Positions 34,455 to 44,523 of a DNA stretch of 64,000 nucleotides are shown here, one piece after another. The notes beneath the pieces were generated by a model. That model saw nothing but the letters and a program-made list of their open reading frames with translations. It did not search any database and was not told where the DNA came from. The stretch is taken from positions 283,361 through 347,360 of the forward strand of contig NZ_JAADJU010000007.1 of the NCBI RefSeq assembly GCF_012933545.1, given 5' to 3'. The DNA comes from Rouxiella aceris. GTDB lineage: Bacteria; Pseudomonadota; Gammaproteobacteria; Enterobacterales; Enterobacteriaceae. Positions within the stretch are counted from its first letter, which is position 1. Each line of letters starts with the position of its first letter. A program made the translations under genes and the position numbers.

Positions 34455-35639
34455 CTACTCCGTAAAGAGCGTCTGCTTTAACGCCCGCTCTACACCACGT
34501 AATTCTGCCAGACCTTTAAGTCGACCAATTGCCGAGTAGCCTGGATTGGTTTTTTTCTTCAGATCGTCCAGCATCTGATGACCATGATCCGGACGCATAG
34601 GAATAGGGCGCAGATCCTGGGTATGGCGGCGGCGCTGTTCCTCAGTGAGGATGGCTTTGATCACCGAGACCATATCGACATCACCGTCGAGATGAGCCCC
34701 TTCGTGGAAGCTTCCCGGGGTTTCCTCACGACAGGTCGCACGTAAATGAATAAAGTGAATGCGATCGGCAAAGGTGGCGATCATATTCACCAGGTCATTG
34801 TCTTCACGTACGCCGTAAGAACCGGTACACATGGTAAAGCCATTATTGACACTATCCACGGTGTCTTTCAGCCACTGCATATCTTCAATGGTGGAAACAA
34901 TGCGCGGCAAACCGAGAATAGGACGCGGTGGATCGTCCGGATGAACCGCCAGACGCAGGCCATGCTGCTCGGCCACCGGCACAATAGCGCGCAGGAAATA
35001 GGCCATATTTTCACGCAATGCAGCTTTATCAATACCATCATACGTGGCCAGACGCGCACGGAATTGATCCAGCGTGTAACCCTCTTCGGCACCCGGTAAA
35101 CCGGCAATAATATTGGCAGTCAGCGTCGTTTTGTCTTGCTCGGACATAGCGGCAAAATAGTCGGCAGCCTGCTGCTGTTCCAGCGCTGAATATTGTTCTT
35201 TGGCGCCTTCACGTTGCAAAATATGCAAATCAAAAGCGGCGAATGCGGTTTGGTCAAAACGCAGCGCGCGTGAACCGTCCGGCAATAAATAGCCCAGGTC
35301 GGTGCGCGTCCAGTCCAGAACCGGCATAAAGTTATAGCAAATGGTATCAATGCCACAGGCTGCCAGATTACGCATCGATTGCTGATAGTTGGCAATATGT
35401 TGCTCAACCTTGCCGCTGCGTGTCTTGATCTCTTCATGTACCGGGATACTCTCCACTACCGACCAGACCAAACCTTTCTCGGCTAACAGGGCCTGACGTT
35501 TTTTGATCTCGTCAATCGGCCACACTTCGCCATTGGCGATATGGTGCAGCGCAGTGACTACGCCGGTGGCACCCGCCTGACGAACATCATCGAGTGATAC
35601 CGGGTCATTAGGACCATACCAGCGCCAGGTTTGTTCCAT
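34455..35639 (-). CDS. uxuA: D-mannonate dehydratase
   Basis: This 394-residue enzyme converts D-mannonate to 2-keto-3-deoxygluconate in glucuronate degradation. The start [28 protein letters not shown] is characteristic, as are the segments [16 protein letters not shown] and [26 protein letters not shown] that contribute metal and substrate contacts. Length is as in E. coli UxuA. It lies 55 bp downstream of the MFS carrier gene, so the two probably form one operon under the divergent GntR regulator. No uxuB or uxaC is in the window. Confidence 0.95.
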   Translation of the reverse strand: MEQTWRWYGPNDPVSLDDVRQAGATGVVTALHHIANGEVWPIDEIKKRQALLAEKGLVWSVVESIPVHEEIKTRSGKVEQHIANYQQSMRNLAACGIDTICYNFMPVLDWTRTDLGYLLPDGSRALRFDQTAFAAFDLHILQREGAKEQYSALEQQQAADYFAAMSEQDKTTLTANIIAGLPGAEEGYTLDQFRARLATYDGIDKAALRENMAYFLRAIVPVAEQHGLRLAVHPDDPPRPILGLPRIVSTIEDMQWLKDTVDSVNNGFTMCTGSYGVREDNDLVNMIATFADRIHFIHLRATCREETPGSFHEGAHLDGDVDMVSVIKAILTEEQRRRHTQDLRPIPMRPDHGHQMLDDLKKKTNPGYSAIGRLKGLAELRGVERALKQTLFTE

Positions 35640-35694
35640 ACGTTACTCCTTAAGTAGATATAGGTAGCTGCCAGCAGACAGGCTACAAAAATTA

Positions 35695-37008
35695 TCAGGC
35701 AGCGTCTGCCGCTTCGATTGGGTTTTTTACAATAAAGAAATAAGAAAGTGCCCCCGCAAAAGTTACGCAGGAGCAAACCACCAATGCCCAGTTAAAAGAG
35801 CCGGTGGTGTCCAGTACCCAGCCGGTAACTATCGGCGCGAATGAGGCACAAATAAAACTGCCAAAGTTCTGGATACTGCTTAACGAAGCCACCATGCGTG
35901 ACGGAGCAATAATCTGCACCAGTCCCCAGGCGGAGGTACCGGCAAAATGAATAAAGAACAGAGCCAGACTGATAAAGGATACGGCCATTGCCGTACTCGA
36001 TGACTGGATCACCAGCAGGGTACAGGCAGCAGAGCATATCAGGCCAAAGCAAATCAGCGTCTTGCGGCTTTTAAGCAGCGAGTAACCGAGATTGGCCAAT
36101 TTATCTGCTACCAGACCGTTAACCAGCATTCCCAGCGAGCCAAACAGGAATGGAATAGCCGCGACCCAGCCGGTATTGGCCAAGCTCAGACCTCGCTCAG
36201 CCTGCAAATAGCCGGGTAGCCAGGCCAGATAGAGCCAGCCGGTGTAGTTAACGCCGCTAAAACCGAGGATCATGCCCCATACCGTGCGACGTTTAAACAA
36301 TGAGCCCCATTCACGAAAACTCAGGCGATTACTGGCCAATGGTTTACTGCCTTGATCAAGATAGGCGGTTTCTTCGGCGTTCAGGCTTAGCTGGTCGCGG
36401 TTTCGGTACCAGGCATACCAGCACAGTGCAATGACCATCCCGGCGATACCGATGATTAAAAACATCATGCGCCAACCAAAAGCCAACATCAACGCCACCA
36501 GGATCGGCGGGGCAAAGGCCTGACCCAAGGTGGTCGAGGAGTTAAATATGCCCATTGGCAGGCCGCGCTTTTTGATATTGAACCAGTCATTTACCACTTT
36601 TACGCCGCTGGGCATAAATGGTGCTTCGCCAATCCCCAGGCCAATACGAAGCATAATAAAGTGGCTGAAACTGCTAACGCTGCCCGCCAGCGCCTGCATG
36701 CAAGACCAAAACAGCAGTCCGCCGCCGAGGATCACCCGTGGACCAAAACGATCGAGCAGCAGACCGCTGGGAAGCTGGGAAATACCATACGACAAAGAAA
36801 ATGCGGATAGCAGAAACCCAAACTGCGTTGCTGATAGACCTAAATCCATACGAATAGTTTGATTGGCAATTGATAACGAACCGCGATCGAGAAAATTGAT
36901 GATCCCGGCGAGGAACAATAATGTCAGTGAGATCGTCTGTATACGTTTGATTTTATTCGATCTGGCGAGGATTTCTGGTGGTGCGATTTCCAGAGAAGAA
37001 GCTTGCAT
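35695..37008 (-). CDS. MFS hexuronate-type transporter (ACS family)
   Basis: This 437-residue twelve-helix major facilitator has the family motif after helix 2 (GISQLPSGLLLDRFGPRVIL). It groups by appearance with ExuT/GudP/DgoT-type anion:cation symporters for sugar acids. It precedes uxuA in the same direction and is divergent from a GntR regulator, so uptake of glucuronate or a related aldonate is likely. The exact substrate is not resolvable. Confidence 0.9.
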   Translation of the reverse strand: MQASSLEIAPPEILARSNKIKRIQTISLTLLFLAGIINFLDRGSLSIANQTIRMDLGLSATQFGFLLSAFSLSYGISQLPSGLLLDRFGPRVILGGGLLFWSCMQALAGSVSSFSHFIMLRIGLGIGEAPFMPSGVKVVNDWFNIKKRGLPMGIFNSSTTLGQAFAPPILVALMLAFGWRMMFLIIGIAGMVIALCWYAWYRNRDQLSLNAEETAYLDQGSKPLASNRLSFREWGSLFKRRTVWGMILGFSGVNYTGWLYLAWLPGYLQAERGLSLANTGWVAAIPFLFGSLGMLVNGLVADKLANLGYSLLKSRKTLICFGLICSAACTLLVIQSSSTAMAVSFISLALFFIHFAGTSAWGLVQIIAPSRMVASLSSIQNFGSFICASFAPIVTGWVLDTTGSFNWALVVCSCVTFAGALSYFFIVKNPIEAADAA

Positions 37009-37087
37009 AGCCTGTCCTTACCTGTGATTTATTGTAAAAAAACGAGTGTAGGGTAAACGTTTTTATCATTAATGGACCAATCGTCTG

Positions 37088-37103
37088 CTGGTCAGGCCAC
37101 CAG
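37088..37103. promoter_or_regulatory. Possible GntR operator in the uxuA/gntR divergent region
   Basis: CTGGT-N6-ACCAG is a perfect dyad between the divergent MFS and gntR genes. FadR-subfamily GntR regulators such as UxuR bind TGGT/ACCA-type palindromes. The N6 spacer is wider than usual, so this is tentative. Confidence 0.35.
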
Positions 37104-37300
37104 ACCTGTGTATCATTCAGGACTATTCAGTGAAATAATGTGATCCAGTCTGCAATATTGATTTTTTATCCCTCGATGCGCCAAAATTTCTGACTGCTAC
37201 GGCAAAGGTGAATAGCGGGTCGGTATCAGGCTAGGCAGAGCGAGGTGGGTTGATGTATGGTAAAAACACTAAATAAAATCAGGGCGATCCGGGGAACGCA

Positions 37301-37987
37301 ATGGAATTACCAACGTTAAAAGTGGAACGGCTTTATCGCCAAATCTCAAATTTACTCATTAACTGCATTAAAAGCGGACAATTTGTGCCGGGAGAGATGA
37401 TCCCCTCCGAGCGCGATCTTTCCAAACAGCTTGGCGTCAGTCGCTCGTCAATCCGCGAGGCACTGATTGCGTTGGAAATCACCGGCTGGATTGAGATCCG
37501 AACTGGCAATGGGGTGTATGTCAGCGATCCGCTGCCGCCGCAGCTGGATACGCAAATTGAAGAGGAATTCAGTTTGCAATCGTTGATCAAAGCGCGGCAG
37601 ATTTATGAAGCTACTAACGCCGAACTGGCAGCATTAAACGGCACCGACGATCAGCGGGAAAAACTGGCAGAGATTAACCGTGAACTGACCCAGCTCAATA
37701 GCAATAATCAGGCTTTCCTGAAAGAAGATAAGCGCTTTCATCTACTGATTAGCGAAATGACCGGCAACGAAGTGTTGCGCGATATGATGGAATACCTGTG
37801 GAATAAACGTGACTCTACACGTTTTGTTCGTCTGGAATCGCACTATGCCGAAAATGATTTTCCGCTGGAAATGAACGCCGATCACCAGGCGATCACCGAC
37901 GCCATTTTGGCTCGTGATGCAGTAGCAGCCAAACAGGCAATGCAACTCCATTTACAGCATGTCTACGATCGATTGTTTAATGAATAA
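37301..37987 (+). CDS. GntR/FadR-family regulator (UxuR/ExuR-like)
   Basis: This 228-residue regulator has the GntR winged helix (SERDLSKQLGVSRSSIREALIALEITGWIEIRTGNGVYV) and an all-helical FadR-type (FCD) effector domain. It is divergent from the MFS-uxuA operon and is the obvious local repressor. By analogy with UxuR/ExuR the ligand should be a hexuronate or an aldonate. It ends at a strong hairpin shared with hutG. Confidence 0.9.
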   Translation: MELPTLKVERLYRQISNLLINCIKSGQFVPGEMIPSERDLSKQLGVSRSSIREALIALEITGWIEIRTGNGVYVSDPLPPQLDTQIEEEFSLQSLIKARQIYEATNAELAALNGTDDQREKLAEINRELTQLNSNNQAFLKEDKRFHLLISEMTGNEVLRDMMEYLWNKRDSTRFVRLESHYAENDFPLEMNADHQAITDAILARDAVAAKQAMQLHLQHVYDRLFNE

Positions 37988-38027
37988 TTCCGCATTTTTT
38001 TAAGCCCTTCCCGCCCGAGAGCGCCAT

Positions 38028-38060
38028 ACCCAATCCTGACTGATAGCGGCAGGATTGGGT
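38028..38060. terminator. Hairpin between convergent gntR and hutG
   Basis: An 11-bp perfect stem ACCCAATCCTG/CAGGATTGGGT with an 11-nt loop lies between the two stop codons. It has no adjoining T-run on either strand, so it may be an mRNA-stabilising end or a weak bidirectional terminator. Confidence 0.55.
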
Positions 38061-38075
38061 GAATCCGTCGCAAGG

Positions 38076-38882
38076 TTACTGATGTTGTGTTTGACCCCAT
38101 TGCAACATGGCGGAGATCATTGGCTTAAGCACCCCTTGCAACTGCTCGGCCTTGGCCGCGACATAAGGGAAGGGGGCCTTCTCGTCCATATAGTTGCACT
38201 GCGCCAGCTCTAGCTGTACCGCATGTTGCTGCTGCGACGGCTGGCCATAAGCGCGGGTGATATAGCCGCCCTTAAAGCGTCCATTCAGCACGTGGCTGAA
38301 TTTATCCTGGCTTTGGCAACAGGCTTCAACCATGGACATTAACCCCGGGGCACAGCTCTCGCCGCCGTTGCTGCCCAGATTAAGATCGGGTAATCGGCCG
38401 TCAAACAGGCGCGGGATCACCGAGGCAATCGAATGGGCATCAAACAGCATGGCATAGCCAAACTGTTGCTTCATCCGCGCCAGTTCCTGCTGCAGTTGCT
38501 GGTGATAGGGCTGCCAGACCTCATCGAGATAGCGCTTACGTTCTGCGTCGTCGGGTTGTTGCCCGTCTTTAAAGGTCGGACGACCATCAAACAGCGTGTC
38601 GGGATATAAGCCGGTGGTAGCCGTGGCATACAGTGGCTTATCATCCGCCGGGCGATTAAGGTCGATCACCAGGCGAGAATATTGACCAACAAGCATGCTG
38701 GCTCCGAGTTGTCGGGCAAAATCGTACAGTTGCGGGATATGCCAGTCGGTGTCCGACAACGGTTGCGCATCGTCAGTCAGACCACGAGCCACCGCAGGTG
38801 TCAGGCGAGTGCCGGCGTGGGGAATGCTGATCAGCAGCGGTACGCTACCCTGAGTAAATGTAAAAGGATCGGCAAGACTCAT
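38076..38882 (-). CDS. hutG: N-formylglutamate deformylase
   Basis: This 268-residue hydrolase releases glutamate and formate from N-formylglutamate, the last step of the five-step histidine pathway. Motifs include SIPHAGT, SDTDWHI and FDAHSIAS, which carry likely metal ligands, and [11 protein letters not shown]. This is the Pseudomonas-type HutG (FGase family), not the arginase-like formimidoylglutamase of Klebsiella, which agrees with the presence of HutF. It overlaps the hutI stop region by 4 bp and is coexpressed with hutI. Confidence 0.93.
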   Translation of the reverse strand: MSLADPFTFTQGSVPLLISIPHAGTRLTPAVARGLTDDAQPLSDTDWHIPQLYDFARQLGASMLVGQYSRLVIDLNRPADDKPLYATATTGLYPDTLFDGRPTFKDGQQPDDAERKRYLDEVWQPYHQQLQQELARMKQQFGYAMLFDAHSIASVIPRLFDGRLPDLNLGSNGGESCAPGLMSMVEACCQSQDKFSHVLNGRFKGGYITRAYGQPSQQQHAVQLELAQCNYMDEKAPFPYVAAKAEQLQGVLKPMISAMLQWGQTQHQ

Positions 38883-40129
38883 AAACGAATTTCTCCTCGA
38901 TAAATCACGGTGCAGGGCAACTGACCGCCCAGCCAGTAAACCAGTTCTGCCGGGCGAGCCAAGGGCCAGTGAACAAAATCGGCAACCTTATTGATTTCCA
39001 GTGAACCGTGGGTCTGCTGTAGCCCCAGCGCTTTGGCACCATGGTAAGTGATACCGGCCAGCGCTTCTTCCGGCGTCATACGAAACAGGGTGCAAGCCAT
39101 ATTAAGCATTAATCGCAATGACAACGCCGGGGAGGTGCCGGGGTTGGCATCACTGGCCAGCGCCATGGCAACGCCGTGGCGACGAAACAGCGCTATTGGC
39201 GGGCACTGGGTTTCGCGCAGCAGATAGTAGGCGCCAGGCAACAGGACGGCGACGGTGCCGCTGGCGGCCATCGCCTGGACATCGCTTTCGGTGGCATATT
39301 CCAGATGGTCGGCAGAGAGTGCGGCGTGTCGGGCCGCCAGGGTGCTGCCATGCAAAGCGGATAATTGTTCGGCATGCAGTTTAACCGGCAAGCCCAGGGA
39401 TTTGGCTTTATTGAATACACGTTCAACCTGCTGCGGCGAGAAGGCCAGATGTTCACAGAAGGCATCGACGGCATCGGCCAGCGACGCTGCCGCTACCTGG
39501 GGCAACAAGGTCTCGCAAATCAGATCGATATAGTCATCGGCGCGCCCCTGATATTCCGGGGGAATGGCGTGGGCTGCCAGACAGGTGGCTTTGACTTCAA
39601 CCTGTTGTGTGCTGCCGAGTGCGCGGATCGCCTGCAGCATCTTCAGCTCACTTTCCACACTCAGTCCATAGCCGGATTTGATTTCGACACAGGTCACACC
39701 TTCGGCCAATAGTGGCTGCAGGCGAAAAGCTGCCTGATCAATCAACTGTTGTTGCGTCGCCTCGCGGGTGGCGTTGACGGTAGAGAGGATGCCCCCGCCC
39801 TGTGCGGCTATATCGGCATAACTGACGCCGTTAAGGCGTTGCTCGAATTCGCCACTGCGATCGCCGCCGAACACCAAATGGGTATGACAGTCAATAAAGC
39901 CGGGGGTGATAATGCCGCCGCCAAAATCTGTGCGCTGTGCTGCGTCAAAATCCGGGCATTGGGCATAAGGGCCAATCCACAAAATTTTTCCGTCTTTAAC
40001 CGCTATTGCGCCGTTTTCAATGATGCTGTAGCGCCCGTCGCGCAGTGTGACCAGATCGGCTCCCCACCACAGGCTGTCACAGGACATTTTGTTATCGCAA
40101 GGGGATGGTGACTGCAAGGGTACCGCCAT
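38879..40129 (-). CDS. hutI: Imidazolonepropionase
   Basis: This 416-residue amidohydrolase opens imidazolone-5-propionate to N-formimino-L-glutamate. Metal ligands are seen in [13 protein letters not shown] (HxH), [14 protein letters not shown] and [10 protein letters not shown]. The start at 40129 is chosen for GGGAGATC immediately upstream; an in-frame extension to 40165 would cover the HutC operator and lacks a good RBS. A HutC operator lies at 40153-40166. It forms a leftward operon with hutG. Confidence 0.94.
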   Translation of the reverse strand: MAVPLQSPSPCDNKMSCDSLWWGADLVTLRDGRYSIIENGAIAVKDGKILWIGPYAQCPDFDAAQRTDFGGGIITPGFIDCHTHLVFGGDRSGEFEQRLNGVSYADIAAQGGGILSTVNATREATQQQLIDQAAFRLQPLLAEGVTCVEIKSGYGLSVESELKMLQAIRALGSTQQVEVKATCLAAHAIPPEYQGRADDYIDLICETLLPQVAAASLADAVDAFCEHLAFSPQQVERVFNKAKSLGLPVKLHAEQLSALHGSTLAARHAALSADHLEYATESDVQAMAASGTVAVLLPGAYYLLRETQCPPIALFRRHGVAMALASDANPGTSPALSLRLMLNMACTLFRMTPEEALAGITYHGAKALGLQQTHGSLEINKVADFVHWPLARPAELVYWLGGQLPCTVIYRGEIRL

Positions 40130-40152
40130 GAAGATCTCCCAACTGAACGTAT

Positions 40153-40166
40153 CTTGTATAGACAAC
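40153..40166. promoter_or_regulatory. HutC operator upstream of hutI
   Basis: CTTGTATAGACAAC is one of four near-identical sites in the hut cluster (consensus CTTGTATAGACAAG). It lies 24 bp before the hutI start. Confidence 0.8.
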
Positions 40167-40316
40167 TACAGGCAAGCTAGCGCATAAATTCAGCGGCGGC
40201 AAGCGCCGGGGTAATAGTTTTTTCTTATCACGAGATACTTTCCAAAATGGCAGTTCTCCACTGGCCCGATAAGAAAATTTCGGCAAAATTAGGCTCTATG
40301 GCGCGCCGCAAACCCC

Positions 40317-41102
40317 TTAACCATGACTGGTGAAACGACCAAATAACTGATAGCGCGAACCGGGATAAATCAGACGGGCAGAGGTCACCACCTGATTGCC
40401 GCTCCAGGTACGACGATGGATCACCAGGCAAGGTTCGTGTTCTTTCAGTTGCAGATAGCGGCTCTGTGTCTCGCTGGCGCTAACGGCTTCGACCCGATGC
40501 TCCCCGGCGGTCAGCGGTGCCACTTTTATCAGGTAGTCATAAGGGGTGTTGTGATTAAACACTTCGCGCAAATAGTCAGGGGCGGTTAATGGATTAACGC
40601 AGCGCTCTTCAATTTGCACCGGCAGGTCATTTTCGTAATGCACAATTTGCGAATAAAACATCTCCTGACCGCGGGTAATACCCAGTTGCATCGCCTGATC
40701 GCCATTGGCCGGGCGGGCTTCGCAAAGCAGGATTTTGCTGCTGTGCCTATGGCCACGTTCGGCGATTTCATCAGCGATATTATGCACTTCCAGCATTGGC
40801 GTATAGACCTTGGCCTCGGCAACAAAAGTCCCCACGCCCTGCATACGGATCAAAAATCCTTCGCTGGTTAATTCGCGCAGTGCGCGGTTGATGGTCATGC
40901 GGCTGACACCCAGCTCATTGACCAACTCGCTTTCGGAAGGCACGCGCTGGTGAGGTTGCCATACCCCGGTGCGGATCTGGGTAATAATTGCCTGCTTAAC
41001 CCGTTGATAAATCGGCGCAGGAGTATCGCTGATCGCGGCAGACAGTTGCGACAAAATTTGTTGTGACACCACCTGTTGTTCAGACAATGGTTGGTCAGAC
41101 AT
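40317..41102 (-). CDS. hutC: HutC histidine utilization repressor
   Basis: This 261-residue GntR/HutC-family regulator has the winged helix (RVPSESELVNELGVSRMTINRALRELTSEGFLIRMQGVGTFV) and a UTRA effector domain (about 100-250). It should repress the hut promoters until urocanate, the known inducer of HutC, binds. The ATG at 41102 is preferred because GAGGTG stands 6 nt before it; the open frame extends only to a TTG at 41120. It is divergent from hutF with an operator between them, so it probably autoregulates. Confidence 0.93.
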   Translation of the reverse strand: MSDQPLSEQQVVSQQILSQLSAAISDTPAPIYQRVKQAIITQIRTGVWQPHQRVPSESELVNELGVSRMTINRALRELTSEGFLIRMQGVGTFVAEAKVYTPMLEVHNIADEIAERGHRHSSKILLCEARPANGDQAMQLGITRGQEMFYSQIVHYENDLPVQIEERCVNPLTAPDYLREVFNHNTPYDYLIKVAPLTAGEHRVEAVSASETQSRYLQLKEHEPCLVIHRRTWSGNQVVTSARLIYPGSRYQLFGRFTSHG

Positions 41103-41195
41103 GTCACTCACCTCACTCAAAATAAAAAATGTGTCATTGAAATTATTTTCAAAAAAACCGCAGTGACAAGTTTACAGTTCTATTTGGCGTATGTA

Positions 41196-41209
41196 TATGT
41201 ATAGACAAG
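41196..41209. promoter_or_regulatory. HutC operator between hutC and hutF
   Basis: TATGTATAGACAAG matches the operator consensus in 12 of 14 positions. It overlaps a possible hutF -10 (TTTACA-N17-TATATG at 41171-41199), fitting repression by promoter occlusion. Confidence 0.75.
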
Positions 41210-41271
41210 CTGATGAAAAAAGTGTCGCAGATTGCCATTTTTTGATTTTTTAATTATTCAGGAATATTGCT

Positions 41272-42645
41272 ATGCCCGCATATTTTGCCCCCCGCGCCTT
41301 ATTGCCCGACGGCTGGGCACATGACGTTCGCTTTGATGTCGATACCCAGGGCATGATCGCGCAGGTTACCTCTCATGCCAACGCAGAAGGCTGTACTCGG
41401 CTCAATGGGCCCGTGTTGCCGGGCATGCCCAATCTTCACTCCCACGCCTTTCAACGGGTAATGGCCGGTTTGGCTGAAGTGGCGGGGGATCCGCAAGACA
41501 GTTTCTGGACCTGGCGAGATCTGATGTACCGCATGGTCGCTCGCCTGACGCCGCCGCAGGTGGGGGTGATCGCCCGTCAGTTATATATTGAAATGCTGAA
41601 AGGTGGCTACACTCAGGTCGCTGAATTTCATTATCTTCATCACGATGTGCAGGGCCAGGCGTACCTCGATCCCGGTGAAATGACCGCCCAGCTCAGTGAG
41701 GCAGCAAGTGAGGCGGGTATTGGCCTCACTTTGTTGCCGGTGCTGTATAGCTATGCGGGTTTTGGCGCGCAACCGCCGCAGGCAGGTCAGCGGCGATTTA
41801 TTCAACATGTTGACGGCTACCTGGCGCAGCAGCAGGTTATCTCTCGTCAGCTTGCCGGGCGGCCAACGCAAAACCAGGGATTATGTTTTCATTCCCTGCG
41901 TGCCGTGTCCCTTGAGCAAATGCAGCAGGTGCTGGCCGCCAGTGACCCAACTCTGCCGGTGCATATTCATATTGCCGAACAGCAAAAGGAGGTCAATGAC
42001 TGCCTGCACTGGAGCGGACAACGCCCCATCGCCTGGCTGTTTGATCACCTTGAGGTGGATGCACGCTGGTGCCTGATCCACGCCACTCATCCCGACGCCA
42101 GCGAGCTCAAACAGCTGGCCGTCAGCGCGGCGGTGGCCGGGCTTTGTCCCACCACCGAGGCCAACCTCGGCGATGGCATTTTCCCTGGCGTGGATTATCT
42201 GGCGCTTGGTGGACGCTGGGGCATTGGTTCCGACAGTCATGTCTCCCTTAACGTCGTTGAAGAACTGCGTTGGCTGGAATATGGCCAGCGACTGCGTGAT
42301 ACTCGGCGTAACCGTCTGACATTGCCCGAACAACCTGCAGTAGGGGATCTGCTTTATCAGCAGGCATTGGCGGGTGGGGCGCAGGCTTGCGCCATACCCG
42401 TCGGCAAATTGGCGGCGGGTTACCGCGCCGACTGGCTGGTGCTGGATAGTGAATGCCCGTATCTTGCCGCGGCCGAAGACAGTCAACTGCTCAATCGCTG
42501 GATTTTTGCCGGCGGTACGGCGCAGATCCAGGATGTCTGGGTGGCCGGTGAGATAAAAATTGTTGCCGGTCGTCATCCGCAGCAAGCGCAGGTGGCGGCA
42601 GATTTTATCGCGCTATTGCGTTTGCTGGGCCAGGAGGTCTTATGA
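41272..42645 (+). CDS. hutF: Formimidoylglutamate deiminase
   Basis: This 457-residue amidohydrolase converts N-formimino-L-glutamate to N-formylglutamate plus ammonia. Ligand motifs are MPNLHSHAFQR (HxH), HIHIAEQQKEV, LIHATH and GIGSDSHVS. HutF is the marker of the five-step pathway and pairs with the deformylase HutG at 38076. It overlaps hutD by 4 bp. A HutC operator precedes it. Confidence 0.94.
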   Translation: MPAYFAPRALLPDGWAHDVRFDVDTQGMIAQVTSHANAEGCTRLNGPVLPGMPNLHSHAFQRVMAGLAEVAGDPQDSFWTWRDLMYRMVARLTPPQVGVIARQLYIEMLKGGYTQVAEFHYLHHDVQGQAYLDPGEMTAQLSEAASEAGIGLTLLPVLYSYAGFGAQPPQAGQRRFIQHVDGYLAQQQVISRQLAGRPTQNQGLCFHSLRAVSLEQMQQVLAASDPTLPVHIHIAEQQKEVNDCLHWSGQRPIAWLFDHLEVDARWCLIHATHPDASELKQLAVSAAVAGLCPTTEANLGDGIFPGVDYLALGGRWGIGSDSHVSLNVVEELRWLEYGQRLRDTRRNRLTLPEQPAVGDLLYQQALAGGAQACAIPVGKLAAGYRADWLVLDSECPYLAAAEDSQLLNRWIFAGGTAQIQDVWVAGEIKIVAGRHPQQAQVAADFIALLRLLGQEVL

Positions 42646-43238
42646 GTCACTTTTCTGCTATTCACAATACGCTGGAGTTTTTTACGGTGGCTGACTTGGC
42701 GGTTACGCCATGGCGTAACGGCGGCGGCGAAACCCGTGAAATCCTCAGTATTCCCGACCAGGCCAGCGATTTTAACTGGCGTGCCAGTATTGCTACTATC
42801 GCCGAGGATGGACTTTTTTCGCTGTTTCCGGGGATCGATCGCTCTATTACCTTATTGTCCGGTGAGGGGGTGCATCTGTTTGCCGAAGGCAAGATTGATC
42901 ATGCCTTAACCAGCATCGCCGAGCCTTTTGCCTTCTCCGGGGATGTGGCGGTGACATCACGTCTGCTGGCGGGTACTACCACAGATTTTAATATTATGAC
43001 CCGGCGCGGTACTTGCCGGGCGGTGGTTAGCGCCAAACAGCAGGAGTTTTGCGCGCCATTGCTGCTCGGTGGTGTACTGCTGGTGCTGCGCGGTGAATGG
43101 CTGCTACAGGGCGAGAACGGCCTGAGCGCACAGCAGGGCGTTGTGTGGTCGAATAGTGAAGATATGACGCTGGAATTATTGTTGCAGCCACAAACAGCCG
43201 ACGCCTTGCTGATATGGGCGGCCATATTACCGCTATAA
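42642..43238 (+). CDS. hutD: HutD family protein
   Basis: This 198-residue cupin-like protein of the HutD/Ves family has the signature TPWRNGGGETREI near residues 24-36 and FNWRASIATI. Its biochemical role is unclear; in Pseudomonas it has been proposed to limit or govern the level of hut activity. It is translationally coupled to hutF (ATGA). Confidence 0.9.
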   Translation: MSHFSAIHNTLEFFTVADLAVTPWRNGGGETREILSIPDQASDFNWRASIATIAEDGLFSLFPGIDRSITLLSGEGVHLFAEGKIDHALTSIAEPFAFSGDVAVTSRLLAGTTTDFNIMTRRGTCRAVVSAKQQEFCAPLLLGGVLLVLRGEWLLQGENGLSAQQGVVWSNSEDMTLELLLQPQTADALLIWAAILPL

Positions 43239-43426
43239 CCCCTGTCAGGTGATGCGCCAAAATAGCGCGTTGCCTGCACCGAAATAAACCGCAACGGACC
43301 GGTGAAGTGCAACAAGGTTGGTGCGAGAAAGTGCTTAACCCGTGGCAACCGTTGATTGCCCGCTCTTTAGAATAGCGCACAGCATTAGTGATAACTGGCA
43401 TACATCTTGCCTTACTTAATGACTAA

Positions 43427-43440
43427 CTTGTATAGACAAG
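43427..43440. promoter_or_regulatory. HutC operator upstream of the hut ABC transporter
   Basis: This is a perfect consensus copy, CTTGTATAGACAAG, 74 bp before the binding-protein start. It shows that the transporter belongs to the HutC regulon. Confidence 0.85.
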
Positions 43441-43513
43441 AATAGACAGTAGCGTGGCTTGCCCCTTTGGTAAGCCAATTTTCTTAAGACAGGTACTTCG
43501 ACAGGAGTGGCAA

Positions 43514-44506
43514 ATGAGCAAAATGTTATCTAAAGCCGGACTGAAAAAATCCTTCACCTTATTAAGTATGGCGGTAACCCTGGGTTGCGTCAGTGTCGGG
43601 GCCGCACAGGCAGCGGATACCCCGGTCGCTATTGGTATTTCTGGCTGGACAGGTTTTGCGCCGCTGACGCTGGCAGACAAGGCCGGCATCTTTAAGAAAA
43701 ACGGTCTCGATGTCACGCTAAAAATGGTACCTCAACAGTCACGCCATCTGGCGATTGCTTCCGGGGCCTTGCAGTGTGCCGCCACCACGGTGGAAACCTA
43801 CCTGACCTGGAATGCCGCAGGTGTGCCGATTAAACAAATCGTGCAACTCGATAAATCTTATGGTGCTGATGGCGTTGCGGTACGTCAGGGGATCAACAAG
43901 ATCAGCGATCTGAAGGGGAAAACCATCAGCGTCGATGCGCCAGGGACTTCGTCCTACTTCCTGCTGGCGTGGATGCTGGATAAAAACGGTATGACCATGA
44001 AAGATGTCAAACTGGCCACCCTCGGACCCGATGCCGCAGCACATGCCTTTATCGCCGGTCAAAATGATGCGGCGGTGACCTATGAGCCTTACCTGTCCAC
44101 CATTCGCCAAAGCCCGGACAAAGGCAAAATTCTGGCCACCACCCTGCAATATCCAATGGTGATGGATACTCTCGGTTGTACTCCGGCCTTCCTGGATAAA
44201 AACCCGAAAGCAGCCCAGGCGCTGGTCAACAGCTATTTTGAAGCGCTGGATATGATTAAGAAAGAGCCGGATAAATCCAACGAAATCATGGGTGCCGCCG
44301 TCAAGGAAACCGGCAAGCAGTTTGCCGAAGAGTCCAGCTACCTGCGCTGGCAGGACCTAGATCAAAACAAAAAATTCTTTAGCGGCGAGATCACCAGCTT
44401 TAGCCAGGAAGCAGCCACTTTGCTTACCGGTATGAAGATCCTGCGCAAAACCCCGGATATCAGCACGCTGTTTGATCCTCAGTATGTCAATAACGTGAAA
44501 AAATAG
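43514..44506 (+). CDS. ABC transporter substrate-binding protein of the hut regulon (NMT1/TauA type)
   Basis: This 330-residue periplasmic protein has a Sec signal peptide ending AAQA (about residue 33). It belongs to the SsuA/TauA/ThiY-like fold (GISGWTGFAPLTLADKAGIFKKNGLDVTLKMVPQQ). The start at 43514 has AGGAG 8 nt upstream; the longer frame from 43454 would cover the leader. The perfect HutC operator upstream implies its substrate feeds the histidine pathway, such as histidine, urocanate or a related imidazole. Known bacterial hut ABC importers I recall use other binding-protein families, so this pairing deserves attention. Confidence 0.9.
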   Translation: MSKMLSKAGLKKSFTLLSMAVTLGCVSVGAAQAADTPVAIGISGWTGFAPLTLADKAGIFKKNGLDVTLKMVPQQSRHLAIASGALQCAATTVETYLTWNAAGVPIKQIVQLDKSYGADGVAVRQGINKISDLKGKTISVDAPGTSSYFLLAWMLDKNGMTMKDVKLATLGPDAAAHAFIAGQNDAAVTYEPYLSTIRQSPDKGKILATTLQYPMVMDTLGCTPAFLDKNPKAAQALVNSYFEALDMIKKEPDKSNEIMGAAVKETGKQFAEESSYLRWQDLDQNKKFFSGEITSFSQEAATLLTGMKILRKTPDISTLFDPQYVNNVKK

Positions 44507-44523
44507 TGATAAAGGAACCCTCG

